A stretch of 64,000 bases of DNA from Streptomonospora wellingtoniae (GCF_031845375.1 NZ_JAVREK010000011.1:62001-126000), one strand, 5' to 3'. Shown: positions 39,501-47,170, numbered from the stretch's first letter. Notes: generated by a model from the sequence alone, not told the origin. Numbers and translations: made by a program.

Positions 39501-39946
39501 GCGGCGGCCCCCCGGTGCCCGGTGCGGCGGGACCCCTGCTGGTAGCAGGGCAGGCAGCGGCGGTACCCGTGCTTGTCGGTGCGGGTATTGGCCTCGGTGC
39601 GGGGGTGCCCGTAGGCGCACGTCTGCGGCCGGGACGCCAACTCGCCGCGGCGCATGCGGGAGCGGCGGAGGGACGCGCGCTCGTCCTCGTTGAGGCCAGC
39701 CCAGGTCCCGTACTTCTCCGGCTTGGCGATGGCGTATTCGAGGCACTCGGTGCGGACCGGGCACTGCTGCTGGCAGATGGCCTTGGCCTTCTCCTCGCGG
39801 ACCTCACGCTGAGGCAGCCGCTCCCCGTCGGGGCCGAAGAACAGCTCCAGGGACTCGCCCTGGCAGGCGGCGTGCTGTGCCCAGTCCCACCGGGACCGAG
39901 CGGCCAGGTTCGCGGTGCCGGGCTCGTGGGCGCGGTAGCCGGTCAT
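39497..39946 (-). CDS. WhiB-family iron-sulfur regulator with extra C-terminal Cys set
   Basis: A 149-residue protein. The WhiB domain has four cysteines (28, 58, 62, 68), matching the C-x(n)-C-x3-C-x5-C iron-sulfur set, and the tryptophan turn YGTWAGLNEDER (79-90). Beyond a usual WhiB it has a C-terminal extension with CAYGH and CLPCYQQ. Phage WhiB proteins can block host WhiB proteins and sporulation or septation. Neighbours are HTH proteins. Confidence 0.9.
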   Translation of the reverse strand: MTGYRAHEPGTANLAARSRWDWAQHAACQGESLELFFGPDGERLPQREVREEKAKAICQQQCPVRTECLEYAIAKPEKYGTWAGLNEDERASLRRSRMRRGELASRPQTCAYGHPRTEANTRTDKHGYRRCLPCYQQGSRRTGHRGAAA

Positions 39947-40227
39947 GCTGCACTCCTCTCGTAATCAGTCGCCGTGGCCGGTGACACGCCGATGCGGCGC
40001 GCCGCCTCAGGCGGGGTCATGCCGGCTGCGCGCGCCGAGGCGTAGGCGCGGACCCGGTCCTCCTTCGGGCCGATCGCCAGGGCGTACAGCTCGGCCTCGG
40101 TGAGCGCGGCGGGCCACCGGTGCACCCGCCGGCGGGCGCGCTCGTGGGTTTCGCAGGTCGCGCACAGCTGCCGGCAGGCGTGAGGGCGGGCGTGTCCGCA
40201 GCGCACGCACACGATCAGGCGGGCCAT
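39943..40227 (-). CDS. Small HTH protein with zinc knuckle
   Basis: A 94-residue protein: VCVRCGHARPHACRQLCATC at the start, then a HTH (AAGMTPPEAARRIGVSPATA). ATG 40227 overlaps the RusA gene's stop. Confidence 0.7.
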   Translation of the reverse strand: MARLIVCVRCGHARPHACRQLCATCETHERARRRVHRWPAALTEAELYALAIGPKEDRVRAYASARAAGMTPPEAARRIGVSPATATDYERSAA

Positions 40228-40607
40228 CACACGACCTCCGTCACGATCAGGTCGATGCGCGGCCCGGCGGGGTCCTTCTCGCCGGCGACGAACGCCACGG
40301 ACACGACCCGCTTCGAGTCGTCATCGGCCAGCAGCCGGGCGTCGACGATCCCGTCGATCGCGGCCTTCACCGTCGGCTGGAGGTTGTGCGGGTCGAAGCG
40401 CGCGTTGGTCTTGGGGTGGATGACCGCGGTGATCTGGGCGCGCTCCATCGGGGCCTCGCGCAGCGACGTGGTGACCCAGGCGGCGGTTTCGCGGATCAGG
40501 CGGGTGCGGCGGCGCCACACCGACCAGTGCATCCGCTGGTTGGAGTTCAGCCGCGGCAGCCGCGGCAAGGCCACGGTCACCGTGCGGCCAGTCTCGGTGG
40601 CGGTCAC
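40227..40607 (-). CDS. RusA-like Holliday junction resolvase
   Basis: A 126-residue protein cutting branched DNA during phage recombination or packaging. RusA marks are LNSNQRMHW near the start, the acid-rich DPHNLQPTVKAAIDGIV (about 75-91), LLADDDSKRV, and GPRIDLIVTE at the end. The GTG overlaps the upstream stop. Confidence 0.85.
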   Translation of the reverse strand: MTATETGRTVTVALPRLPRLNSNQRMHWSVWRRRTRLIRETAAWVTTSLREAPMERAQITAVIHPKTNARFDPHNLQPTVKAAIDGIVDARLLADDDSKRVVSVAFVAGEKDPAGPRIDLIVTEVV

Positions 40608-40948
40608 TGGCCACCCCCGAACGCGCCGTCGATCAGCGTCCCGGCGGTCAACCGCTGGCGGCGGGCCTCGGTCAGCGCCTGCTCGGCGAGCTTCTTGTGG
40701 GGGCCGGTGACGATCTCCAGGTCGGCGATGTTCAGGCGGACCTCGCGGGCGACGTAGTCCATGTCGTCCTCGGTCTTGATCTCCTCGGACCGCTTGCCGG
40801 ACGTGAAGCGGACGACAGCGACCCATTCGCCGGGGTGCTCGTCGCCGTCGTCGGAGGCGCCGAACTTCTCGAACATCTGGTTGGCGTAGAGCGCGACGGC
40901 TTCGGCGGAGTCCTTTGGGAGCTTGGAGTTGAGCTTGATCTCGGGCAT
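40604..40948 (-). CDS. Hypothetical early protein
   Basis: A 114-residue protein (SAEAVALYANQMFEKFGASD, EWVAVVRFTSGKRSEEIKTE, DYVAREVRLNIADLEIVTG). It could be a small DNA-metabolism protein by its place before RusA. AAAGGA precedes the ATG. Confidence 0.65.
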   Translation of the reverse strand: MPEIKLNSKLPKDSAEAVALYANQMFEKFGASDDGDEHPGEWVAVVRFTSGKRSEEIKTEDDMDYVAREVRLNIADLEIVTGPHKKLAEQALTEARRQRLTAGTLIDGAFGGGQ

Positions 40949-40987
40949 CAGGTGTCCTTTCGTGTGCGGCGGGGGTTGGCGGGTGTG

Positions 40988-41019
40988 CGCCGCCCGGGCC
41001 CCCGCAGTCCCGGGCGGCG
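40988..41019 (-). terminator. Perfect 11-bp GC hairpin
   Basis: CGCCGCCCGGG pairs with CCCGGGCGGCG over 10 bases in an 87-base gap between two operon segments. No T-run. Confidence 0.45.
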
Positions 41020-41035
41020 CGTTCCAGGGGTGGCC

Positions 41036-41437
41036 TCAGAAAAGGGCGGGCTGCTCCGCGCACACCGGGGCGCGCACGGGGCTGCGGCGCGGTAGCCGCG
41101 CCCGCTCGGGTTTGCGCACCGGCTCGGTCGCGGGGCGCTGGTGGCAGTCGCACGGGCACAGCCACCGGCACCTGACCGGCGCCAACCACAGCTCCACCGG
41201 CGCCCGGCGGGGGGTAGGCCAGTACAGGACGTCAGCGTTCGCGTCGGTCACATACGCCTCGGGTTTCAGATCACCGCTTCCGCCCTGGCAGCGGTCGTGG
41301 CGCCCCGCCTCGCAGTGCCCCGTCTGCCCGAGCTGGCACCCGCACAGGTGCGTTGGGCCGGGCAGGGCGTCGTGTTGGCGCCGCATCCGCGGTGTCCACG
41401 CGGTGGCGCGCACCCACTCGGCCGTGGTGTCGTCCAT
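41036..41437 (-). CDS. Cys-rich protein resembling DUF6248
   Basis: A 133-residue protein: EWVRATAWTPRMRRQHDALP, HLCGCQLGQTGHCEAGRHDRC, WLCPCDCHQRP. The start resembles DUF6248, an actinobacterial family of unknown role. Overlaps its upstream neighbour as ATGA. Confidence 0.65.
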   Translation of the reverse strand: MDDTTAEWVRATAWTPRMRRQHDALPGPTHLCGCQLGQTGHCEAGRHDRCQGGSGDLKPEAYVTDANADVLYWPTPRRAPVELWLAPVRCRWLCPCDCHQRPATEPVRKPERARLPRRSPVRAPVCAEQPALF

Positions 41438-41688
41438 CACCGCCACCCCCATTTCCGGGGCATCCATTCGTGGTGGCCGATCTGGTCGGCGTAGCGGACG
41501 CCGTGGCCTGCCTGGGAGGTGCCGCATGCGCCGCACGGGCGGACCTCGGGTTCGGGGCTGGCGGTGCGGGTCGGGCGCCCGCGCATGTGGATCACACCGG
41601 CCGGCCGGTCTTCCGGCTGCGGCGGGGCCGCGGCCTCCGGCAGCACCCAGTCCCGTGCGGTAAGCAGCGGCTGCAGGATGCGCCTCAT
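41437..41688 (-). CDS. Small protein with Cys pair
   Basis: An 83-residue protein with RPCGACGTSQAGHG near its C-terminus, a possible metal site. Overlaps both neighbours. Confidence 0.55.
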   Translation of the reverse strand: MRRILQPLLTARDWVLPEAAAPPQPEDRPAGVIHMRGRPTRTASPEPEVRPCGACGTSQAGHGVRYADQIGHHEWMPRKWGWR

Positions 41689-41969
41689 GAGGCACCTCCC
41701 CGGCGGGTGCGTGCGAGCGCGGACTGGGTGCGCCCCAGCTCCTTGATGAGGTCGCTGATCCGCTCGTGCGCGGCCGTGCGGTCGGCGGGGTCGAAGGTGT
41801 CCCAGTAGGTGTCCAGCGCCGCGTGCGCGGCCCTGTACAGGTCACCGCCGGCCTGGTCGAGGTGGAGCGACGCCTCGGAGATCGCGGCGTGGATCTCGCC
41901 CGGAGACAGCGGCACCTCGGCGGGGGCCGCCGCCCGCACGGGGCGGCGGCCAAACAGGCGGGCGATCAC
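41685..41969 (-). CDS. Small helical protein
   Basis: A 94-residue helical protein (EIHAAISEASLHLDQAGGDL, RISDLIKELGRTQSALARTR). The GTG start overlaps the stop of the gp3-like gene. No family recognised. Confidence 0.6.
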   Translation of the reverse strand: MIARLFGRRPVRAAAPAEVPLSPGEIHAAISEASLHLDQAGGDLYRAAHAALDTYWDTFDPADRTAAHERISDLIKELGRTQSALARTRRGGAS

Positions 41970-43198
41970 GACGCGTCCTCTCCGTCGCGGGCCGCCTCAG
42001 CGGCGTCGCAGTCGGAGACCATGGACGCGATGACCGCGTCAGCCTCGGTCACCGCCAGCTCGCGTGGGTCGCCCACCGGCCGCCCCAGCACCCGGGAGGC
42101 GTACTCCAGCGCGCCCTTCGGCAGCGACAGGCCCATCTGCTGCGCGAGGTCGGCGATGCGCTGCCGCTGCTGATCAGTGACCATCGGCTCGCCCTCCTCC
42201 GGGGCGGGTGTCGCGGCCTGCTGGCGGGCGGCCGCGGCGCGCTGCTTCAGCACCTCGATGACCGGCCCCGCCTCCGCGGCCGTCAGCTCCGTGCGAGAGG
42301 ACACCTCGCGGCCGATGATGTGGGAGATGCCCGCCATCAGCTCGTCGTGCTGCTCGTCGCCGAACCCCGCCCGCTTGGACGCGATCGCCAACGCCTTCAA
42401 CTGCTCCTGGCCGATCGGCGGGACGTCCTCATCGGGCTCGGTCCGGCCGGCCCCGATCGCCGCGGCCTTCTCCCCCGAACCCACCTGCGCCCCGGAGCCC
42501 GGCGACACCTGACCGGCCGGGGTGAAGTTCGGGATGGACCCCCGCAGCACCTCACCGGAGGTGGCGCCGATCAGGCCCATCGTCACGACCGGGAAGTGCT
42601 TCGTCTGCCCGGCCGCCACCCGCGAGCGCTGCTCGATGGAGACCCGCACCGGCAGCACACCGGTCGGCTGCGCATTGCGCAGCAGGTCGTAGGTGCCGCC
42701 GATCTCGGAGGTGGCGTAGTAGGAGTGGGTCTCCACCCGGTAGGTCCCGATGTCGGGCATCCCCGGCAAGATCACCTTGAGGCGGGTGGTGGCCTTGCAC
42801 ACCTGCTCCTTGGGAGCCGTGTTGTAGAACTCCTCGCCGAACTCCTGGGTGCACAGGCACGGCTTCCCGGAGAGCTTGTCCTGGACGCCGTCGCAGCGGC
42901 GCTGCGCGCCGCCCCGCGACCACATCTCATAAGCCGACGACAGGACGTTGTCGCCCTCGGGCAGCAGGCAGTCGATCGCCGAGGCCGTGGTGATGACCCG
43001 GTACTGCTCGCCGCCGTTACCCAGCGGCTTCCACCGCTCGGGGGTGCCGCCCCACAGCTCCGCCGCGGCGGCAACGAACTCCTCGGACGGGCTGGTGAAG
43101 ATCCACGTCTTGGACTTCACGGGGCGGTTGCGTTCGGTGTAGCCGGTGCGCAACCGGCCCAGCTCGCGGACCTGCCGGTCGATGGTGAGGATCTTCAT
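41966..43198 (-). CDS. phiC31 gp3-like protein (recombination directionality factor family)
   Basis: A 410-residue protein. The first 250 residues match the gp3-like family: ELGRLRTGYTERNRPVKSKT, ITTASAIDCLLPEGDNVLSS, EMWSRGGAQRRCDG, CLCTQEF and GTYRVETHSYYATSEIGGTY. The C-terminus has two copies of a short helical repeat (about 290-345 and 355-400; GREVSSRTELTAAEA and GRPVGDPRELAVTEA). phiC31 gp3 directs its serine integrase. Here the integrase is a tyrosine type, and this gene is coupled to a RecB-like nuclease, so a replication or annealing role is an alternative. Confidence 0.78.
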   Translation of the reverse strand: MKILTIDRQVRELGRLRTGYTERNRPVKSKTWIFTSPSEEFVAAAAELWGGTPERWKPLGNGGEQYRVITTASAIDCLLPEGDNVLSSAYEMWSRGGAQRRCDGVQDKLSGKPCLCTQEFGEEFYNTAPKEQVCKATTRLKVILPGMPDIGTYRVETHSYYATSEIGGTYDLLRNAQPTGVLPVRVSIEQRSRVAAGQTKHFPVVTMGLIGATSGEVLRGSIPNFTPAGQVSPGSGAQVGSGEKAAAIGAGRTEPDEDVPPIGQEQLKALAIASKRAGFGDEQHDELMAGISHIIGREVSSRTELTAAEAGPVIEVLKQRAAAARQQAATPAPEEGEPMVTDQQRQRIADLAQQMGLSLPKGALEYASRVLGRPVGDPRELAVTEADAVIASMVSDCDAAEAARDGEDAS

Positions 43199-44061
43199 CA
43201 GGCGGCCACCTCCGAGGCCTTGGCCTTCTTCTGGCCGGGCTTGTACTTCCAGTCGTTGACCGGCTTGTAGGGCTTGAGGTCGAGGGCGTGGACGTAGCGG
43301 GACGTTGCGGTGATGTGCGTGAACGCCTCGAACGCCTGCTCGTCGCCGGGCAGCGGCACGAACCCGTACCGGTCCGCCCGCAGGTTCAGCACCGCGGTGC
43401 CGACGAACTCCGGCACCGGGTGCTCGCCGTCGAGGGCGTCCAGCGCGGTCTCGGCGTAGCGCAGCGCGGCCAGCTGCAGCGGATACTCGGCGTAGACCAC
43501 CGAGGGGAGCTTGGTCAGGCTGGTCTTGGCGTCGATCAGCCACAGCCCCGGCTCGACCCCCCACGATTCGGGGGGTTGGCGCAGGTGCACCCACAGGTCC
43601 GCGGTGCCGCCGTAGCCCAGGGTGCGGTTGAGGACGGTGACCTCGGCGGCCTCCACGTCGCGGAGGATGTCGATCCCGGCCTCGGCCAGGAACCGCCGGT
43701 ACTGGTCGACGAACGGCTCGGCCTCGGGGTCCGGAGCCGCGGGCCGGTCCAGCACGTGGGACTCGGCCAGGTGGTGCACCCGAGTGCCCAGGTGCGCCTT
43801 GGTGTCCCACAGGTCCCGGTAGGCGGCGCGCGCGGCCTTCTCGAACTGGGCGCGCTCGAACGGGTCGGCCATGGCGCCGGCCGCCTGGTCGAGGTTGGCC
43901 ATCATGTACTTGACCGTCTCCGTCGCGGCGGCCGGCGCCAGCGCGGGCTTCGCGAGCTGCTGCAGCGCGTTCGTGACACTGATGAGCAGGTCGCCCGAGC
44001 GCGGGTCGGTGTAGTAGCGGCCGTTCTCGCCGTCGTCGTTCGCATGCTTCGGGGTGGTCAC
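43198..44061 (-). CDS. RecB/Cas4-like PD-(D/E)XK exonuclease
   Basis: A 287-residue nuclease, probably 5'-3' resection for phage recombination. Motif H at GTRVHHLAE (93-101), the metal-binding Asp155 in GYGGTADLW, the catalytic DAKT (177-180) and the following YPLQLAALRYAE (193-204) form the Cas4/RecB core. Both ends overlap the neighbouring genes. The gp3-like gene follows directly, as recombination pairs do. Confidence 0.9.
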   Translation of the reverse strand: MTTPKHANDDGENGRYYTDPRSGDLLISVTNALQQLAKPALAPAAATETVKYMMANLDQAAGAMADPFERAQFEKAARAAYRDLWDTKAHLGTRVHHLAESHVLDRPAAPDPEAEPFVDQYRRFLAEAGIDILRDVEAAEVTVLNRTLGYGGTADLWVHLRQPPESWGVEPGLWLIDAKTSLTKLPSVVYAEYPLQLAALRYAETALDALDGEHPVPEFVGTAVLNLRADRYGFVPLPGDEQAFEAFTHITATSRYVHALDLKPYKPVNDWKYKPGQKKAKASEVAA

Positions 44062-44333
44062 TGGTGGTCCTCCATGAAGTCGGTGGGCGAGGCGGCTTCG
44101 CAGGCCGCGGCGTGCGCCCGCAGCTCGCCGTAGACCTCGCTGATGCGCTGCTGGATCAGCTCCGCGGTCCCGATCAGCGCCTCCGTGCGGGCCAGCGCCG
44201 CCCGGTAGGTGGCCTCGCCGTCGGTCATCTCGACGTAGTGCTGGCGGGCCTCGACCTCCAGCCGGCGGGCCTGCTCGAACAGATCGAGGGGGTCGGCGGG
44301 GTCGGAGTCGCGGCGGTACCCGTCGTGGCTCAT
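44058..44333 (-). CDS. Small helical protein (SPxDFME ending)
   Basis: A 91-residue helical protein (LFEQARRLEVEARQHYVEMT) ending SPTDFMEDHQ. The next gene upstream ends SPADFMEER, so the two may share a short functional tail. Overlaps as ATGA. Confidence 0.6.
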   Translation of the reverse strand: MSHDGYRRDSDPADPLDLFEQARRLEVEARQHYVEMTDGEATYRAALARTEALIGTAELIQQRISEVYGELRAHAAACEAASPTDFMEDHQ

Positions 44334-44662
44334 CGCTCCTCCATGAAGTCGGCGGGGCTCGCGTCGCGCAGCCGCTTGGCCAGGGCGTCCATCGCCACGG
44401 CGCGGCGGTCCACCGCGCGGGCGGCCAGCACCAGCGACTCCGACGTCTGCCGGCAGATCCCCACCGCGGCCAGCACCCGGGCGGAGCGGCGCGGCACCCA
44501 CCCGGCGGCGTCGGCCTCGGCCAGGGCCGTGTCGGCGTCGTCGCAGGCCTGGCGGAGCGTGGCGACCAGGCGGGCCAGGTCGTTGGGGGTGGCGTCGTGG
44601 GTGGTGCGGCCGGTCAGGCCACCGAGCCAGAGTTTGATCAGGTTGAGCAGGGTGCGGATCAT
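44330..44662 (-). CDS. Small helical protein (SPxDFME ending)
   Basis: A 110-residue protein: amphipathic start (MIRTLLNLIKLWLGGLTG), then helices, ending SPADFMEER. ATG overlaps the upstream stop. Confidence 0.6.
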   Translation of the reverse strand: MIRTLLNLIKLWLGGLTGRTTHDATPNDLARLVATLRQACDDADTALAEADAAGWVPRRSARVLAAVGICRQTSESLVLAARAVDRRAVAMDALAKRLRDASPADFMEER

Positions 44663-44901
44663 CGGGGCTCGTGCCTCCCCTCGCGGGTGCCGTGGTCGCC
44701 GCGGATGAAGCCCTTGCGCTCGGCCGCCGCGATGATCTGGTCGGCGGCCTTGAGGTGCTGGTCCAGGCGCTTGATCTGGGCGTCGCGGTCCTCCAGCGAG
44801 CCCACGTACCAGGCGCGGGTCAGCAGGAAGGTGAGCGTCGGCAGGATCAGGCCGATCACACCGATCCCCGCCATCGCGGTGTAGGCGTACAGGTCACCCA
44901 T
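44659..44901 (-). CDS. Small membrane protein with cytoplasmic coiled coil
   Basis: An 80-residue protein with one membrane helix (about 9-31, MAGIGVIGLILPTLTFLLT) and a coiled coil (EDRDAQIKRLDQHLKAADQI). ATG 44901 has GGGGG upstream. It overlaps the stop of the zinc micro-gene. Function unknown. Confidence 0.65.
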   Translation of the reverse strand: MGDLYAYTAMAGIGVIGLILPTLTFLLTRAWYVGSLEDRDAQIKRLDQHLKAADQIIAAAERKGFIRGDHGTREGRHEPR

Positions 44902-45049
44902 GGCGCACCCCCAGGTCCGGGGCGTGGACCGTGCCGGTGCCGACACACGTCGGGCACGGTGAGCCGTCCACGCGGGTACCGCCGATACAGCGCGGGCAGT
45001 CAGCCGACGCGGACAGCGCGGCGAGTGCGAGGAACACGGTCGGGGTCAT
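44894..45049 (-). CDS. 51-residue zinc microprotein (CxxCxGxG pair)
   Basis: Encodes MTPTVFLALAALSASADCPR at the start, then CPRCIGGTRVDGSPCPTCVG. The ATG overlaps the upstream stop as ATGA (45049-45046), and its stop overlaps the next gene's start. The CxxCxG pair resembles half a DnaJ zinc domain. The hydrophobic first 15 residues could be a signal or anchor. Confidence 0.75.
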   Translation of the reverse strand: MTPTVFLALAALSASADCPRCIGGTRVDGSPCPTCVGTGTVHAPDLGVRHG

Positions 45050-45474
45050 CGCGCGTCACCCCCGTGGAACGTGGCCACGTGGTCGTCGGCGCCGCGCCGC
45101 TCCAGCGCCACATCCACCAGCCCGTGATGGGTGTGGCAGTGGCGGCGGCAATGCCAGAACGGGCCGTCCTGGGGGTTCTCGCCGACCGCCATGTACGACG
45201 GCAGCCCTTCGGAGGCGCGCGCGTCCACGCCGGCGGGGGCGGCCACGTGGTACGAGAAGTGCGCACTGCGCAGCCCCTGGCGGGGTGCGGGCGCGGGGTT
45301 GGTGTAGATCGACGCGAGCCGCAGCAGCGAGCACACCCCGTCGACCACGTCGTCGTCCCACCCGGCGAGCCAGGAGAGGATCTTGTCGTCGTGGGCGGAG
45401 AGCGCGTCGGCGGGCACCTGGGAGATGGCGTCGCGGATGCGGGCGGCGAAATCCGGGCGGGTCGGGGTAGCCAT
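45046..45474 (-). CDS. Hypothetical protein
   Basis: A 142-residue protein: DFAARIRDAISQVPADALSA, ILSWLAGWDDDVVDGVCSLL, and a His/Cys cluster WHCRRHCHTHHG near the end. ATG 45474 overlaps the upstream stop. No family recognised. Confidence 0.65.
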   Translation of the reverse strand: MATPTRPDFAARIRDAISQVPADALSAHDDKILSWLAGWDDDVVDGVCSLLRLASIYTNPAPAPRQGLRSAHFSYHVAAPAGVDARASEGLPSYMAVGENPQDGPFWHCRRHCHTHHGLVDVALERRGADDHVATFHGGDAR

Positions 45475-45749
45475 CACCGGCCACCCCCCGCGCGAACCTC
45501 CAGCTCGGCGTAGCGCTCCGCGACCTTCTCCCACGCGGCCGACATGGCCATCGCCACCTCGCGCTGATCCGCGGGGTCCGCGTCACCCAGCTCGTTGACC
45601 TGCAGCACGTCGCCGCGCCGGTCGCGGATCACGATGATCGGGTAGCCGTGGTCGCCGTTCTCGTCGTCGACGTAGCAGTCGCCGGGGGTCGTCACCAGCT
45701 TGGTCGCCTTGGTGGCGCCGAGCGGTCCGAGATCGTGGACAATACTCAT
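45474..45749 (-). CDS. Small hypothetical early protein
   Basis: A 91-residue protein (GDHGYPIIVIRDRRGDVLQV, MAMSAAWEKVAERYAELEV). An AAGGAG is rather far from the ATG, so the start is uncertain. No family recognised. Confidence 0.6.
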   Translation of the reverse strand: MSIVHDLGPLGATKATKLVTTPGDCYVDDENGDHGYPIIVIRDRRGDVLQVNELGDADPADQREVAMAMSAAWEKVAERYAELEVRAGGGR

Positions 45750-45836
45750 TGGGGCCTCATCTCTCCTTCGTGGATTCCTGATTGGGGCCTCTGGCGTCCT
45801 GTCGGTGGCCTCCGGCAGGGCGCCGTCTTCATGCGG

Positions 45837-46052
45837 TCAGGCGATGGACCGCGTGTTGCGGTCGATGTGGCGGACCAAGTCCTCGTGGCGGATGCGCGTC
45901 CGCGTCTTCTTCGCCCCCTTGCGCGCCACGTTCACCAGGCGCGGGAACTCGCCGGCCGCGACCATGCGGTAGACGGTGCGCTTGGAGACCCGCAGCTCGG
46001 CGGCGGCCTCAGCGATCGTGTACAGCTCCCGGTGCGCCTGCGCGGGGGTCAT
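45837..46052 (-). CDS. Excisionase-family HTH protein
   Basis: A 71-residue protein with the AlpA/MerR-type winged helix: LYTIAEAAAELRVSKRTVYR, MVAAGEFPRLVNV, IRHEDLVRHID. Such proteins act as recombination directionality factors (excisionase) with tyrosine integrases, and the integrase is 2 kb away. ATG overlaps the XRE gene's stop. Confidence 0.85.
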   Translation of the reverse strand: MTPAQAHRELYTIAEAAAELRVSKRTVYRMVAAGEFPRLVNVARKGAKKTRTRIRHEDLVRHIDRNTRSIA

Positions 46053-46309
46053 GACGCCACCTCCTCGGCGTCGGGAGCTTCGTCGCCGATGGGGTCGAGG
46101 AGGATCGCCGCGGCGGGCACGGCCAGCGCCTGGGCGATCCGGTTGAGGGTGCGCACCGACACCGGCTTCTCGCCGCGCTCGATGTACATCAGGTGTGTGT
46201 GCGATCGGAGTCCGGCGCGCCGCGACAGCTCGGCGAGGCTGTAGCCGTCCTTCTCTCGCAGCGCCTGGATCGCGGCGCCGTTCGCGCGGACTGTCGTGGT
46301 CTTGGGCAT
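46049..46309 (-). CDS. XRE-type HTH regulator (Cro-like)
   Basis: An 86-residue protein with an HTH at about 14-65: QALREKDGYSLAELSRRAGL, HLMYIERGEKPVSVRTLNRI and ALAVPAAAILLDP. It is divergent from the repressor gene and heads the early leftward operon (excisionase downstream). ATG 46309 lies only about 7 bases from -10-like CATACT, so the transcript is probably nearly leaderless. Confidence 0.8.
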   Translation of the reverse strand: MPKTTTVRANGAAIQALREKDGYSLAELSRRAGLRSHTHLMYIERGEKPVSVRTLNRIAQALAVPAAAILLDPIGDEAPDAEEVAS

Positions 46310-46530
46310 ATAGAGACAGTATGAGACAACGTGAGTTGGCGCAAGGCTGTATGCGGTTGCAGTTGAGAGGAATTGAGCGAAGCGGAGTACTGTGCAGGGC
46401 TGTCTCAGAGACGGACATACTGTCCGGGGTGCCACAAAAGGCTTACCTTGCCGGGGTCTACACTGTGCTTGCAGTCTCTGTGTGTCTCCATCAGACTCAG
46501 GTAATGGCACGACAGCACTCGGTAACCAAG
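46310..46530. promoter_or_regulatory. Immunity control region between divergent regulators
   Basis: Several repeats of a GAGACA half site: GAGACAGTATGAGACA (46314-46329), a palindrome GTCTC-A-GAGAC (46402-46412), GGACA-TAC-TGTCC (46413-46425), and GTCTCTGTGTGTCTC (46474-46488). CATACT on the minus strand and TTGCAG...CAGACT on the plus strand are promoter-like. The operators fit a genetic switch. Confidence 0.55.
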
Positions 46531-46539
46531 GAGCGACCG

Positions 46540-47100
46540 ATGTCCCCGACACAACAGGTGTGGGAGAGGCTCGCCGAACTGCTCGTGCAGCAGCGCGGGC
46601 GGATCGACTCAAACGCCCGGCGCTTCGCCGACTCCACCCGCCTCAACTACCGGCTCATCTACGACATCGAGCACGCGCGGCGCACCAACTTTCGGCCGGC
46701 CAAGCTCGCTGAGATCGAGCACGCCTACCGGCTGCGCGCCGGCGCCATCACCGACCTACTTGAGGGCCGCGCCGAGACGCTGGAGCCCGACAGCGGCACG
46801 GCCGACTTCGCAGGTACTGCCGCCGAGGACAGCAGGGGTCACATCAAGGGCGCTCCGATGCTGCGCCCGAATGAGGAGTTGAGGTGGGAGCCGCAGGACC
46901 CATCCCTCCCGGGGTCGCCGGCGATCCGCTACACCTACCGGTGGACCTCACCCGAGGACCCGGCGGACTACATCGAGTCCTCTAAGGGCATGGATCCGGA
47001 GCGTGATCCGCTGGAGGTCGCCAAGATCTTCCGGGATCAGCTCGCGAAGGCCTACGGGGGCCGGATTCTGGACACCCCGGAGGACGCGCGAAACCCCTAG
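46540..47100 (+). CDS. Probable immunity repressor
   Basis: A 186-residue protein. The N-terminal 85 residues hold an XRE-like HTH (RGRIDSNARRFADSTRLNYR, LIYDIEHARRTNFRPAKLAE, AYRLRAGAITDLLEG). The C-terminal part is acidic with SPEDPADYIESSKGMDPERD and VAKIFRDQLAKAYGG. AAGGAG lies six bases before the ATG. It is divergent from the Cro-like gene, next to the integrase. It could instead be a non-immunity regulator. Confidence 0.75.
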   Translation: MSPTQQVWERLAELLVQQRGRIDSNARRFADSTRLNYRLIYDIEHARRTNFRPAKLAEIEHAYRLRAGAITDLLEGRAETLEPDSGTADFAGTAAEDSRGHIKGAPMLRPNEELRWEPQDPSLPGSPAIRYTYRWTSPEDPADYIESSKGMDPERDPLEVAKIFRDQLAKAYGGRILDTPEDARNP

Positions 47101-47140
47101 ACCACCCACCCGACAGACACATAGAGTCACCGCCCGTGGA

Positions 47141-47170
47141 CCGCTGGGGACGCCCGTCACCAGCGGTTTT
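47141..47170 (+). terminator. Terminator after the repressor gene
   Basis: CCGCTGG pairs with CCAGCGG over 12 bases and is followed by TTTT. An outer CACATAG/CTATGTG pair lengthens it. It is about 40 bases beyond the stop. Confidence 0.75.

Noticed and set aside
43198..44061. Cas4-like nuclease as part of a CRISPR system
   Set aside because: No Cas1/Cas2 or array is near. The neighbour is a phage recombination gene, so the RecB-type phage exonuclease is the simpler reading.
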